64,000 nucleotides of DNA from Georgenia muralis (GTDB taxonomy: Bacteria; Actinomycetota; Actinomycetes; Actinomycetales; Actinomycetaceae): positions 1,612,001 through 1,676,000 of the forward strand of contig NZ_RKRA01000001.1 of NCBI RefSeq assembly GCF_003814705.1. The letters are read 5' to 3'. Position numbers and translations under genes: made by a program. Each line of letters starts with the position of its first letter. Positions within the stretch are counted from its first letter, which is position 1. Under the pieces are notes generated by a model. It was not told the DNA's origin. It saw only the letters and a list, made by a program, of their open reading frames with translations, and did not search any database. Below, piece after piece: positions 40,600-49,200 of this stretch.

Positions 40600-42163
40600 C
40601 TCCCTTGCTGGTCAGGCGGGGTGGGCCGCCCGTCCCGTTCGTGCCGTGCCCGTTGCCGTGCCCGTTCACGTCGGGACCATCCTGCCTCTCGGGGGCCGCC
40701 GTCGCACCGCTGTCGTCCGCCTCGGCGCTCTCGCCGTCCTCACCGGGGCCGCCGGCGGGGACCCGGCCGTCCGGGGAGATGGCGTCGCGCGCGCCGGCCG
40801 GGACGGGCAGCACGGGTGCCCCCTGGGTGGCCGCGCCGGCCGCGGCTGCGCCGGGCACCGGTGCGGCGCCGATCTCGGCGCGGGCGCCGGACGGACCGAG
40901 CTGCGTCACACGGCCGGCGGTGCCCACCGCACCGGCGGGTCCGGCGCCGCCGGCGCGTACCCGGGGGACCGGGACGGCGCCGGTGGGCAGTGCGGCGGAG
41001 GTCGACATCGAGGTGGTCGTCGTCGCGGGCCCGGCCGTGCCGGTCACGGTGCCCACCAGCGGGGCGGCGACGCTGATGAGCGCCGGCAGCGCGAGCAGGG
41101 CCAGCGTCATGAGGATGATGCCGGTCAGGACCGGCACGAGACCGGAGCCATCGTCGGCGAAGACGTTCTGGTCGCGCAGCTGGAAGGCGGTGGCGTAGAC
41201 GATCGCGACGGCCGGCTTGTACAGGACGAACGCGATGATCCAGGCGACCACCCGGTGGAACCAGGTGCGACCGATCGCGGTGTTGGTGAAGGAGGCCGAG
41301 AGCGGGAAGATCCCTGCGAGGATGACGAGCATCGCCGCGCGCAGGACCATGAGCATGATCTGGGCGAAGGAGACCACCAGCGCCGCGAGCCCCAGGACGA
41401 TGACGAGCAGGACGCCGAGGTCGTCGGAGAAGGTGAGCATCGCCTCGACCTGCGTGCCGAAGTCCGCCCCGCCCGTCACCCGCTCGAGCAGCCAGGCCGC
41501 GAAGGAGTCCGCGGCGACGACGGCGAGCCCGATCACCGTCAGGCCCGCCCCGGCGACGACGACGAGCGTGAGGAGCGAGCGCACGAGGTCCCGGCCGGGG
41601 GCGGCGCGCTGCTCCCAGGCCATCTTCGCCCCGGCCACCATCACCGAGAGCACGGCCATCGCCGCGGTGAACCACCACAGCGCGTTCTGCGTCGCCGCCG
41701 CCGGCCCGCCGCCGGAGGCCACGAACCGCTCGGGCGGGACGAGCGCGCTGACGATGGCCGAGGCGGACGAGACGAGGATGACGGCGCCGAGGACGACGCC
41801 GAGGCGCCCCAGCTGACCCTCGGCCTCCCCGCGCCGGCCCTTGAGGGCCATCGTCGCGCCGAGGGCGATGATCGACATCACCGCGACGCCGAGCGAGACC
41901 CACAGCACCCAGGAGAGGACGGTGTTGACCGTCTCCACGCTCCCGGGCGCCACCTCGCCCGGGGCGACCACCGGGGCGTCGCCGTCGGTGAGCGACGGCG
42001 TGACGATCGACGTCCACATCGTCCCCAGCGAGCCGAGCGTGGTGTCGAGCGCCTCGCGCACGGCGCCGGCGAGCTGCTCGAGCGCTCCCGTGCCGCCGTC
42101 GGTGGTCCAGCTCGAGGTGGTGCAGGCGACGTCGAGGGGGTCGCAGCCGGTCCGGGTGCTCAT
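40574..42163 (-). CDS. VirB6/TrbL-like multi-span channel protein
   Basis: 529 residues. Short N-terminal Cys-containing segment (CDPLDVACTTSSW), then about six to seven membrane spans between residues 85 and 350, including LVVSFAQIMLMVLRAAMLVIL-type helices and WFHRVVAWIIAFVLYKPAVAIVYA. The latter (WxxxYKPxxA) is the conserved core of actinobacterial TrbL/VirB6 proteins. The C-terminal 170 residues are disordered, Ala/Pro/Gly-rich. Forms the inner-membrane pore by family analogy. ATGA overlap with the upstream gene. Confidence 0.82.
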   Translation of the reverse strand: MSTRTGCDPLDVACTTSSWTTDGGTGALEQLAGAVREALDTTLGSLGTMWTSIVTPSLTDGDAPVVAPGEVAPGSVETVNTVLSWVLWVSLGVAVMSIIALGATMALKGRRGEAEGQLGRLGVVLGAVILVSSASAIVSALVPPERFVASGGGPAAATQNALWWFTAAMAVLSVMVAGAKMAWEQRAAPGRDLVRSLLTLVVVAGAGLTVIGLAVVAADSFAAWLLERVTGGADFGTQVEAMLTFSDDLGVLLVIVLGLAALVVSFAQIMLMVLRAAMLVILAGIFPLSASFTNTAIGRTWFHRVVAWIIAFVLYKPAVAIVYATAFQLRDQNVFADDGSGLVPVLTGIILMTLALLALPALISVAAPLVGTVTGTAGPATTTTSMSTSAALPTGAVPVPRVRAGGAGPAGAVGTAGRVTQLGPSGARAEIGAAPVPGAAAAGAATQGAPVLPVPAGARDAISPDGRVPAGGPGEDGESAEADDSGATAAPERQDGPDVNGHGNGHGTNGTGGPPRLTSKGDGRRGSSR

Positions 42164-43209
42164 CAGGCCCCCGACCAGACGGTGTAGCCCGCGAGGTTGG
42201 GGATCTGCGCGGGCGGTGTGGGCAGCGTGCCGATGTCGGTGAGGCGGACCTTCCAGTCCCCGCCCTGCCAGAGGAGGTCGACGACGAAGCTGCCCAGGGC
42301 GCCGTTGTCCAGGCCCAGGGCGATGTCGACGCTCGCCGAGGCGCCGTCGTAGGCGATGACGTGGAAGCCGCGGATCTGGTACCGGGCGACGGTCGCCGGC
42401 AGCGGGACGGGCGCGGGGGCCGGCGGGGCTGTCGTGGCGGCGGCGCCCGTGGCGTCCGTGGCGGCGGCGGTGGGCGTCGCGGTTGTTGCGGCTTCGGCGG
42501 CTGAGTCCGCTGCGGACGCGGCCGCGTCCGCGGCCTCGGCGTCGAGGCGTGCCAGGGCGGCGTCACGGCCGGGCCCGGTCGCGGTGAGCTCCGCCGTCGT
42601 GCGCGGGAGGAGGGCGTCGACCGACCCCATCGCGACGATGTTCGCCGCGGCGAGCAGCGCGCCGGTGGGGCTCTGGGCGTAGCAGGACCGGAAGCCGTCC
42701 GGCTCCTTCACGCCGGGGCCGGTCCCCGGCAGGGCCGGGGCGGCCACCGTGCCCACCAGCTCCCAGGCCACGCCCTCGGGCGCCCGGGTGACCGTGCCGT
42801 CCGTCTGCGCCGGGCCCATGCCGCAGAAGCTCGGCTCGCCCGCGGCGGCGGGGTCGGCGGGGTCGGCGGTGCCGTCGGTGCCGGCCGGCGGCGCGGCGCC
42901 GGTGGCGCCGTCGCCGGTCTCGCCGTCGTCGGCGGGTCCGTCCGTCGCACCGTCCGTGCCTGCGGTCGGCTCGCCGGTGGGATCGCCGGTGGTGGGGCCG
43001 CCGGGCTCGCCGGTGGGATCGCCGGTGGCGGCGGTCCCGTCCGGCCCGGCGGTCGCCGACGCCGATGCGGCCGGCGGGGCGCCGTCGTCGCGCCGCTCGT
43101 TCGCGACGGCGAGCCACACGCCGAGGACGACGACGGCCACGACGAGGACCGCGGAGACGAGGAAGGCCGGCCGAGCCCACACGCTGCGGTCGTCGAGGTC
43201 GTCGGCCAT
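42163..43209 (-). CDS. Single-span protein with C-terminal NTF2-like (VirB8/TcpC-like) region
   Basis: 348 residues. Membrane anchor about 15-36 (AFLVSAVLVVAVVVLGVWLAV), a roughly 90-residue Thr/Gly/Asp/Pro linker with repeats of TGDPTGEP, then a folded extracytoplasmic part (Cys in SFCGMG and RSCYAQSP may pair) ending ASVDIALGLDNGALGSFVVDLLWQGGDWKVRLTD, which looks like the strand-rich end of an NTF2-type domain. An Ala-rich insert near 235-275 interrupts it. VirB8-like role is inference from fold clues and position. Confidence 0.65.
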   Translation of the reverse strand: MADDLDDRSVWARPAFLVSAVLVVAVVVLGVWLAVANERRDDGAPPAASASATAGPDGTAATGDPTGEPGGPTTGDPTGEPTAGTDGATDGPADDGETGDGATGAAPPAGTDGTADPADPAAAGEPSFCGMGPAQTDGTVTRAPEGVAWELVGTVAAPALPGTGPGVKEPDGFRSCYAQSPTGALLAAANIVAMGSVDALLPRTTAELTATGPGRDAALARLDAEAADAAASAADSAAEAATTATPTAAATDATGAAATTAPPAPAPVPLPATVARYQIRGFHVIAYDGASASVDIALGLDNGALGSFVVDLLWQGGDWKVRLTDIGTLPTPPAQIPNLAGYTVWSGA

Positions 43210-43220
43210 GGGGCGCCTGC

Positions 43221-43499
43221 TCAGGCGAGGGCTCCGACGAGGAAGTACGACGCCGAGATGACGATGACCCCGGCCAGGGCCATGCCGATGCGGCCGAGGT
43301 GCTCCCCGCCCTCACCGCGGCGGGAGCTGATGCCCATCATCGCGCCGGCGACGATGAGGCCGAGGACGCAGATGCCCAGGGCGATCCACTTGGTCCACGC
43401 CAGGACCTCGAGGAACCCCTCGGTCCCGGGCGGCGCCTCGCCCTCGCCGGGGTTGGGCACGTTGGCGAGGATGGACAGGACGGCGGAGGGCAGCACCAT
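43221..43499 (-). CDS. Small two-span protein, VirB2/TrbC pilin-like
   Basis: 92 residues. N-terminal hydrophobic stretch, a Pro/Glu-rich loop (NVPNPGEGEAPPGTE), span at about 38-56 (WIALGICVLGLIVAGAMMG), a short basic loop SSRRGEGGEHLGRIG and a second span to the C-terminus. The size, two-helix topology with a small charged loop and position beside VirB6/VirB8-like genes fit a conjugative pilin. Clear stop-start spacing of 11 bp to the next gene. Confidence 0.7.
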   Translation of the reverse strand: MVLPSAVLSILANVPNPGEGEAPPGTEGFLEVLAWTKWIALGICVLGLIVAGAMMGISSRRGEGGEHLGRIGMALAGVIVISASYFLVGALA

Positions 43500-43503
43500 G
43501 TGC

Positions 43504-44124
43504 TCAGACCCCCCGGCCCGGAAGGAGCGAGTCGAGGTCGTGGATCAGCCGGGTGAGCTCGCGCGGGACGGGCCGCGGCTCGTCGCCGAGGCGCCAGGCC
43601 TCGACCCACGGCAGGTGCCACACCCGCGGCACCCCGCCGCTGACGAGGTCGGCGAGCTCGCGCAGCGCCCGGGGGAGACGGCCGGGGGCGTCGGCGAGCA
43701 GGACGAGCCCGACGAGCGTCACGCCGGGCACCGAGCCCGAGGCCCACTGGGTGGCGGCGAGCTGGGTGGCGCGCAGGCCGGTGAGGTGGGTACGGGCGAC
43801 GAGGACGACGTCCTGCGGGCGGGAGAGGTCCGAGGGCACGGGCCAGGCGTGCCCGGCTGCGGCCGAGCCCGCGACCGCGCCGGCCAGGGTGGTCTCCCCG
43901 GCGCCGCCGTGGGTGCCGAGCCACCACGGGGCGGCGCGCTCGTGGCGCTCGCGGGCGGCCAGGCCCTCGGCGGGGGCGCGGACGCCGCGCTGGGGCGTGG
44001 CGGGGCCGGTGGGCAGCGGGAAGTAGTCGCCGGCCGCGGTCGAGCGTGCCCTTGTCCCTTCCGGGTGCCTGCCCATACCAACCCCAATCGCGCCGACACC
44101 TGCCCGGTGCACCAGTACGGACAC
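43504..44124 (-). CDS. DUF6668-like protein with a degenerate P-loop
   Basis: 206 residues from GTG 44124 (AAGGA 10 bp upstream); ATG 44076 is an alternative start giving 190. The segment WWLGTHGGAGETTLAGAVAGS resembles a ParA/MinD-like Walker A but has Glu where Lys is expected, so nucleotide hydrolysis is doubtful. DVVLVARTH and TLVGLVLLADAPGRLPRALRELADLVSGG continue like the later strands of the fold. Found next to type IV secretion-like genes in many Actinobacteria. Possibly positions the complex; function unknown. Confidence 0.65.
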   Translation of the reverse strand: MSVLVHRAGVGAIGVGMGRHPEGTRARSTAAGDYFPLPTGPATPQRGVRAPAEGLAARERHERAAPWWLGTHGGAGETTLAGAVAGSAAAGHAWPVPSDLSRPQDVVLVARTHLTGLRATQLAATQWASGSVPGVTLVGLVLLADAPGRLPRALRELADLVSGGVPRVWHLPWVEAWRLGDEPRPVPRELTRLIHDLDSLLPGRGV

Positions 44125-44216
44125 CCATCATGCGTCCTTCTGGGATCATCGTGTCGTAGAACGGGATGCGAGCACAGAGGTAAGTGGTCCCGATCTGGCC
44201 CCCAAAATGAGGGAGC
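44125..44216. promoter_or_regulatory. Divergent control region of the secretion-like module
   Basis: Only about 90 bases separate the minus-strand module from the plus-strand lipoprotein gene. It is less GC-rich than its surroundings (GATCATCGTGTCGTAGAA, CCCAAAATGAGGGAG) and must contain both promoters. CCCCCAAAATGAGGG near 44197-44212 could hold a -10 element for the plus strand. No regulator motif recognised. Confidence 0.4.
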
Positions 44217-44225
44217 GTGCGAGCG

Positions 44226-44771
44226 ATGGGCTCGGTGCGTGCGGGCAGGGCGGCGGTGTCGCTGCTGCTCGCGGGCGCGCTCCTCGGTGCGTGCTCGGAC
44301 GAGCCCTTGCCCCCGGCGCCGTCGGCGCCTGGCACCGGCACCGCCGCTCCCGCGCCGCTGCCGGCGGTTCCGACCGCGACCGGCGAGCCCATGGAGGGTG
44401 AGCTCGGCTCGGCGACGGGGGCGCCCGCCCCGGTCTGGGACGAGGAGTCACGGGCCGCCGCCGTCGCCACCGCGACCGAGGTGATGACCGCCTACGCCCG
44501 GCCCGCCCTCGACCCGGACACGTGGTGGGGAGAGTTCTCGCGCTTCCTCAGCCCCGCCGCCCAGCAGGACTACCAGTGGGTCCAGCCCGCCTCGATCGCC
44601 GCCACGTCGGTCGGGCCGGGGCCGGCCGCCCTCGTCGACGAGTCCAGCGTCTACCTCGCCCGGGTCGAGGTGCCCACCGACGCCGGGACGTACCGGGTGC
44701 TCCTCAGCCGCCAGGACGGGCCCACGCCGTGGCTCGTCGAGCGCGTCGAGCCGCCCGAGGGGGTGGTGTGA
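44226..44771 (+). CDS. Lipoprotein of the secretion-like module
   Basis: 181 residues. Signal MGSVRAGRAAVSLLLAGALL followed by lipobox LLGAC, so it is a lipid-anchored extracytoplasmic protein. After a Pro/Ala linker, a compact domain with TAYARPALDPDTWWGEFSRFLSP and ending TYRVLLSRQDGPTPWLVERVE looks like an NTF2/VirB8-type fold. GAGGGAG lies 11 bp before the ATG; a GTG at 44217 is also in frame. Stop overlaps the next start by one base. Likely connects the membrane channel to the envelope. Confidence 0.72.
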   Translation: MGSVRAGRAAVSLLLAGALLGACSDEPLPPAPSAPGTGTAAPAPLPAVPTATGEPMEGELGSATGAPAPVWDEESRAAAVATATEVMTAYARPALDPDTWWGEFSRFLSPAAQQDYQWVQPASIAATSVGPGPAALVDESSVYLARVEVPTDAGTYRVLLSRQDGPTPWLVERVEPPEGVV

Positions 44772-45838
44772 TGCGCCTCGGTGCCAGGACGGTCGTCACG
44801 CTCCTCGTCGGGTTCCTCGTCGCCTCGCTCGTGGGGCTCGTCGGGCTCGTGCTGTACATGGACGCCGACCGCTCCCCGCTGGCGGACTGCAACGTCACCG
44901 GAGGGTCGGTGCGGATCGTCGACGCCGCCGGGGTCGAGACCGCCGAGATCTCCGGGTACAGCGGCGTCCAGCTCGCCAACGCCGCGGCGATCGTGAACGC
45001 GGGCGCTGACCTCGGCCTCGGCGCCCGGGACCAGACCATCGGCGTCATGACCGCGATGGGGGAGTCCGGCCTGCAGGTGCTCGACCACGGCGACGCCGTC
45101 GGCCCCGACTCCCGCGGGCTGTTCCAGCAGCGCGACAACGGCGCCTGGGGCACCTACGAGCAGCGGATGGACCCCACCGCGTCCGCGACCATGTTCTTCC
45201 AGGCGCTGTCGCGACTGCCGGACCGGTGGTCGCTGCCCCCGACGATCGTCGCCCACCGCGTGCAGATCAACGCCGACCCCTACCACTACGAGCGGTACTG
45301 GCCGGCCGCCGTCGCGGTGGTCACCGGCCTGGCCGGTCAGGACCTCGATGCGATCGCCACCCTCGCCGGACCCTCCCCCTGCAGCGCCATCTCCGCGGCC
45401 GGGCTGACCGCCGACGGCTGGACCGTCCCCCTGCTGGGCACCGTGCGCTACACGTCGGCGTTCGGGATGCGGGTGAACCCGGTCACCGGGGTGCGCCAGC
45501 TCCACTCCGGCGCCGACCTCGCCGCCCCGGACGGCACCCCGATCTACGCCGTCGGCCCGGGGGTCGTCACGATCGCGGGACCCTCGACAGGGGGAAACAC
45601 CGGTTACATGGTGGCGGTCGACCACGGCGGCGGGGTGCAGACGAGGTACGTCCACCCCTGGCCGTCCGGCATCCTCGTGCGTGTGGGGGACCAGGTGACC
45701 GCCGGTCAGCAGATCGCCCGCGTGGGGTCCTCCGGCAACTCCACCGGCCCGCACCTGCACTTCGAGGTCCGCGTCAACGGCATCCCGGTCGACCCGATCC
45801 CCTTCATGGGGCAGCTCGGCGTCGGGCTGGCCGTGTAG
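44771..45838 (+). CDS. Bifunctional cell-wall enzyme: lytic-like domain plus M23 peptidase
   Basis: 355 residues. Membrane anchor at about 9-30. Residues about 65-190 contain GARDQTIGVMTAMGESGLQ and DSRGLFQQRDNGAWG, a transglycosylase-like fold with a plausible catalytic Glu in GESGLQ. The C-terminal M23 domain (about 230-355) has the zinc residues in RQLHSGADLAAP and GPHLHFEVRVNG (His-x-His). The combination is what conjugation systems use to open peptidoglycan (VirB1-like role). Overlap TGATG with the lipoprotein gene indicates a joint operon. Confidence 0.88.
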   Translation: MRLGARTVVTLLVGFLVASLVGLVGLVLYMDADRSPLADCNVTGGSVRIVDAAGVETAEISGYSGVQLANAAAIVNAGADLGLGARDQTIGVMTAMGESGLQVLDHGDAVGPDSRGLFQQRDNGAWGTYEQRMDPTASATMFFQALSRLPDRWSLPPTIVAHRVQINADPYHYERYWPAAVAVVTGLAGQDLDAIATLAGPSPCSAISAAGLTADGWTVPLLGTVRYTSAFGMRVNPVTGVRQLHSGADLAAPDGTPIYAVGPGVVTIAGPSTGGNTGYMVAVDHGGGVQTRYVHPWPSGILVRVGDQVTAGQQIARVGSSGNSTGPHLHFEVRVNGIPVDPIPFMGQLGVGLAV

Positions 45839-45844
45839 GGCGGT

Positions 45845-45882
45845 GCGGCACGTCCCTCCGACGCCGGGGACGTTCGTGCCGC
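45845..45882 (+). terminator. Bulged hairpin after the M23 gene
   Basis: GCGGCAC-GTCCC pairs with GGGAC-(GTTC)-GTGCCGC, a 12-bp stem with a 4-base bulge, 6 bp after the stop. Confidence 0.45.
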
Positions 45883-45947
45883 GCCGCGGACCTTTCTGCT
45901 GGCGCTGGACGTTCGGGCCGCGTCTGGGGACGTCCGGGCCGCGCCGG
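45868..45947. repeat. Four degenerate 20-bp direct repeats
   Basis: Copies begin at 45868, 45888, 45907 and 45928 with consensus GGACGTTCGGGCCGCGCC; the second copy is the most decayed. They partly overlap the hairpin after the M23 gene. Confidence 0.6.
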
Positions 45948-46028
45948 CGCGCCGGGACCGGGGTGTTGCTTAGGCGCCTGTTGGCCGATCGGGAATCGTG
46001 CTCGGCCCGGTGATCGCAGTGCTCGTTC

Positions 46029-46082
46029 CTGTTGCAGGCGTTCGTTCCAGCTGTAGGTGTTCGTAGCTGTTGCACGCGTTCG
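46029..46082. repeat. Three direct repeats CTGTTGCANGCGTTCG upstream of icmF
   Basis: CTGTTGCAGGCGTTCG (46029-46044), CTGTAGGTGTTCG (46051-46063) and CTGTTGCACGCGTTCG (46067-46082). The GTTCG ends are spaced exactly 19 bp. The full 461-base gap 45839-46299 has no supportable ORF. It holds this array, the 20-bp repeats and the palindrome at 46125. Confidence 0.65.
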
Positions 46083-46124
46083 ATTTGCCGACGGGTGCGC
46101 ATGAACCGGACACGGAAGACGCCG

Positions 46125-46149
46125 GGCCGAACGGAACGTCCGTTTGGCC
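46125..46149. promoter_or_regulatory. 25-bp near-perfect palindrome upstream of icmF, candidate TetR-type operator
   Basis: GGCCGAACGGA, ACG, TCCGTTTGGCC: 11-bp arms with a single mismatch. It lies 150 bp before the icmF start. Operators of TetR-family acyl-CoA-responsive repressors often look like this, so control by an acyl-CoA pathway regulator is plausible. No such regulator is in the window. Confidence 0.5.
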
Positions 46150-46299
46150 AACAGTGCTCACACATGGATCAGGTCGGAGACCTCGCCCTTGCCGTCGACA
46201 GCCCTCGCCCCGGTCTGTGGCGGTGGCAAGGGCGGTGGTGCAGCAACCCCCGAGGATCTCGTCGTGGGACGCCTTGACGCCCTGTCGTAACCTCGGGAC

Positions 46300-49200
46300 A
46301 TGTCCAACGAAGGGCACACCGGCGTGACGACGGCGGGCGTGGACGCGCCCCCCCGACGTCCCGCCCCTGAGGTCCCGGCCGGCACCGGCGAGAACCCGCC
46401 CAGCCCGGCACACGGCGCCTCCGCCCCTACCGCGTCCCTGTCCGCCCCCGAGCTGCACGTGCCGGTCCACCCCGTCCGGGTCGTCACGGCCGCGAGCCTC
46501 TTCGACGGCCACGACGCCGCCATCAACATCATCCGGCGCATCCTGCAGTCGCAGGGCTGTGAGGTCATCCACCTGGGGCACAACCGGTCCGTGGCCGAGG
46601 TGGTCGACGCCGTCGTCCAGGAGGATGCCCAGGCGGTCGCGGTCTCGTCCTACCAGGGCGGGCACCTGGAGTACTTCGCCTACCTCGTCGACCGGCTCGG
46701 CGAGGTGGGCTGTGGCCACGTGCGGGTGTTCGGCGGCGGCGGGGGCGTCATCGTCCCGGAGGAGATCGCCGTCCTCGCCGAGCGCGGCGTGCGGATCTTC
46801 TCCCCGGCGGACGGGCAGCGCCTGGGCCTGCCCGGCATGGTCAACACGATCGTCGCGGCCGCCGACGTCGACCCCCTGGAGGCCGCCGAGGGCAGTCCCC
46901 CCGCGCGGGACGACCGACGCGCGCTCGCCCGCACGATCACCGCCCTCGAGCTGGGCCGGCTCGACGACGCGGCGCTGACCGCCCTGCGCGCCGCCGGGTC
47001 CGCCCGGCCGGCCGCGGTCCTCGGCATCACCGGGACCGGCGGGTCGGGCAAGTCCTCCCTCACCGACGAGCTCGTCCGGCGCCTGCGCCTGGACCAGGGC
47101 GGCGACCCGCGGGTCGCCGTCCTCGCCGTCGACCCCACCCGGCGTCGTGGCGGCGGCGCCCTGCTCGGCGACCGCATCCGCATGAACGCCCTCGACGAGG
47201 GCACCTACTTCCGCTCCATGGCCACCAGGGGGGCCGAGCTGCCCCCGGCGCTGGACGACGTCGTCCTGGCCTGCCGGGCGTGGGGCGCCGACGTCGTCGT
47301 CGTCGAGACGCCGGGGATCGGCCAGGGTGACGCGGGCATCGTCGGCCACGTGGACGTGCCCGTCTACGTCATGACGCCGGAGTTCGGGGCCGCCAGCCAG
47401 CTCGAGAAGATCGACATGCTCGACCTGGCCGACGTCGTCGTCATCAACAAGTTCGAGCGGCGCGGCGCCGAGGACGCGCTGCGCGACGTGCGCCGACAGG
47501 TCGCCCGCAACCGGGAGATCTGGGACCCGTCCGCGGAGCTGCCGGTCTTCGGCACCATCGCCTCGCGGTTCAACGACGACGGCGTCACCGCCCTGTACCT
47601 GCACCTCCGCGACCGCCTCGTCGCAGCCGGCGCCCGCCTCGGACCCGGTCGGCTCGAACCGGTCCGCGGCCGGGTGTCCACCCGCGTCGCCCCGATCGTC
47701 CCCGCCCACCGGGAGCGCCACCTCGCCGAGGCGGCCGAGGCGGTCCGCCGTTACCACGACGACACCCGGCGGCAGGCGACGGCTGCCCGCCGGCTCCAGC
47801 GCCTGGAGGACGTCCGTGTCCAGCTCGCCGCGGACCAGGCCGACACCTCCGACATCGACGCGCTCCTCGCCGGTGCGCGGGCCGCCGTGGACGACGACGC
47901 CACCGCCCTTCTCGCCGGGTGGCCGGACGTCGCCGCGGCGGCGCAGGGCATCGAGCCGGCTCGCTCGCTCGCCGGCACCCCCGTCCCCCGGCTGGCGCTG
48001 CCCCGGCTGCACGACGACGGCGACCTCCTGGAGTGGCTACGGGCGGAGCACCTGCCCGGGCACTTCCCGTACACGGCCGGCGTCTTCGCCCGACGGCGCG
48101 TCGACGAGCACCCGGCCCGGATGTTCGCCGGCGAGGGTGACCCCGCCCGCACCAACCGGCGCTTCCACCTCCTCGCCGAGGGCCAGCCCGCGACCAGGCT
48201 GTCGACCGCCTTCGACTCGGTCACCCTCTACGGGTTCGACCCCGACGAGCGCCCCGACGTCTACGGCAAGGTCGGCAACTCCGGGGTCTCGGTCGCGACC
48301 CTCGACGACATGAAGGCCCTCTACGACGGGTTCGACCTGTGCGCACCGGACACCTCGGTGTCCATGACGATCAACGGACCTGCCCCGGCGGTCCTGGCGA
48401 TGTTCCTCAACACCGCGATCGACCAGCGCCTGGCGGCGTTCGAGCGCGAGCACGGCCGCGCGCCCGGGGCGGAGGAGGCGGCGGAGGTCCGAGCCGCGGC
48501 GCTTCGCGACGTGCGGGGCACGGTCCAGGCCGACATCCTCAAGGAGGACCAGGGCCAGAACACCTGCATCTTCTCCACCGAGTTCTCCCTGCGGTGCATG
48601 GCCGACGTCCAGGAGTGGTTCATCGCCCACCAGGTGCGCCGCTTCTACTCCGTCTCCATCAGCGGCTACCACATCGCGGAGGCCGGGGCGAACCCCATCA
48701 CCCAGCTCGCCTTCACCCTCGCCAACGGCCTGACCTACCTCGAGGCCTACCTGGCCCGCGGCATGGCCGTGGACGACGTCGCCCCGAACCTGTCGTTCTT
48801 CTTCTCCAACGGCATGGACCCCGAGTACGCGGTCCTGGGCCGGGTGGCGCGCCGGGTCTGGGCGATCGTCCTGCGGGAGCGGTACGGGGCGAACGAGCGC
48901 AGCCAGCGGCTGAAGTACCACGTCCAGACCTCGGGGCGGTCCCTGCACGCCCAGGAGATGGCCTTCAACGACATCCGCACCACGCTGCAGGCCCTCATCG
49001 CGCTGAACGACGCCGCCAACTCCCTGCACACCAACGCCTACGACGAGGCCGTCACCACCCCCACGGAGGAGTCGGTGCGCCGGGCCCTGGCCATCCAGCT
49101 CGTCATCGGCAAGGAGTGGGGCCCGTCGATGAACGAGAACCCCAACCAGGGCTCGTTCCTCCTCACCGAGCTCACCGAGCTGGTGGAGGAGGCGGTGCTG

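Noticed and set aside
43337-44470. 377-codon frame reading MMGVRTG after an AAGGA site
   Set aside because: The ATG after AAGGA is attractive, but that frame is Arg/Pro-rich without a domain. The DUF6668-like frame with the P-loop remnant is preferred.
37500-45838. Recently inserted ICE or plasmid
   Set aside because: Same GC-rich composition as the flanks, no integrase, relaxase, tRNA or direct att repeats visible; kept as a secretion-like module instead.
46029-46082. LexA/SOS boxes
   Set aside because: GTTCG elements occur only as direct repeats; no CGAAC-N4-GTTCG palindrome is present.
46150-46299. Cobalamin riboswitch upstream of icmF
   Set aside because: No B12-box-like element or expected multi-stem layout could be found; only one distant 10-bp pairing (CGCCCTTGCC/GGCAAGGGCG).
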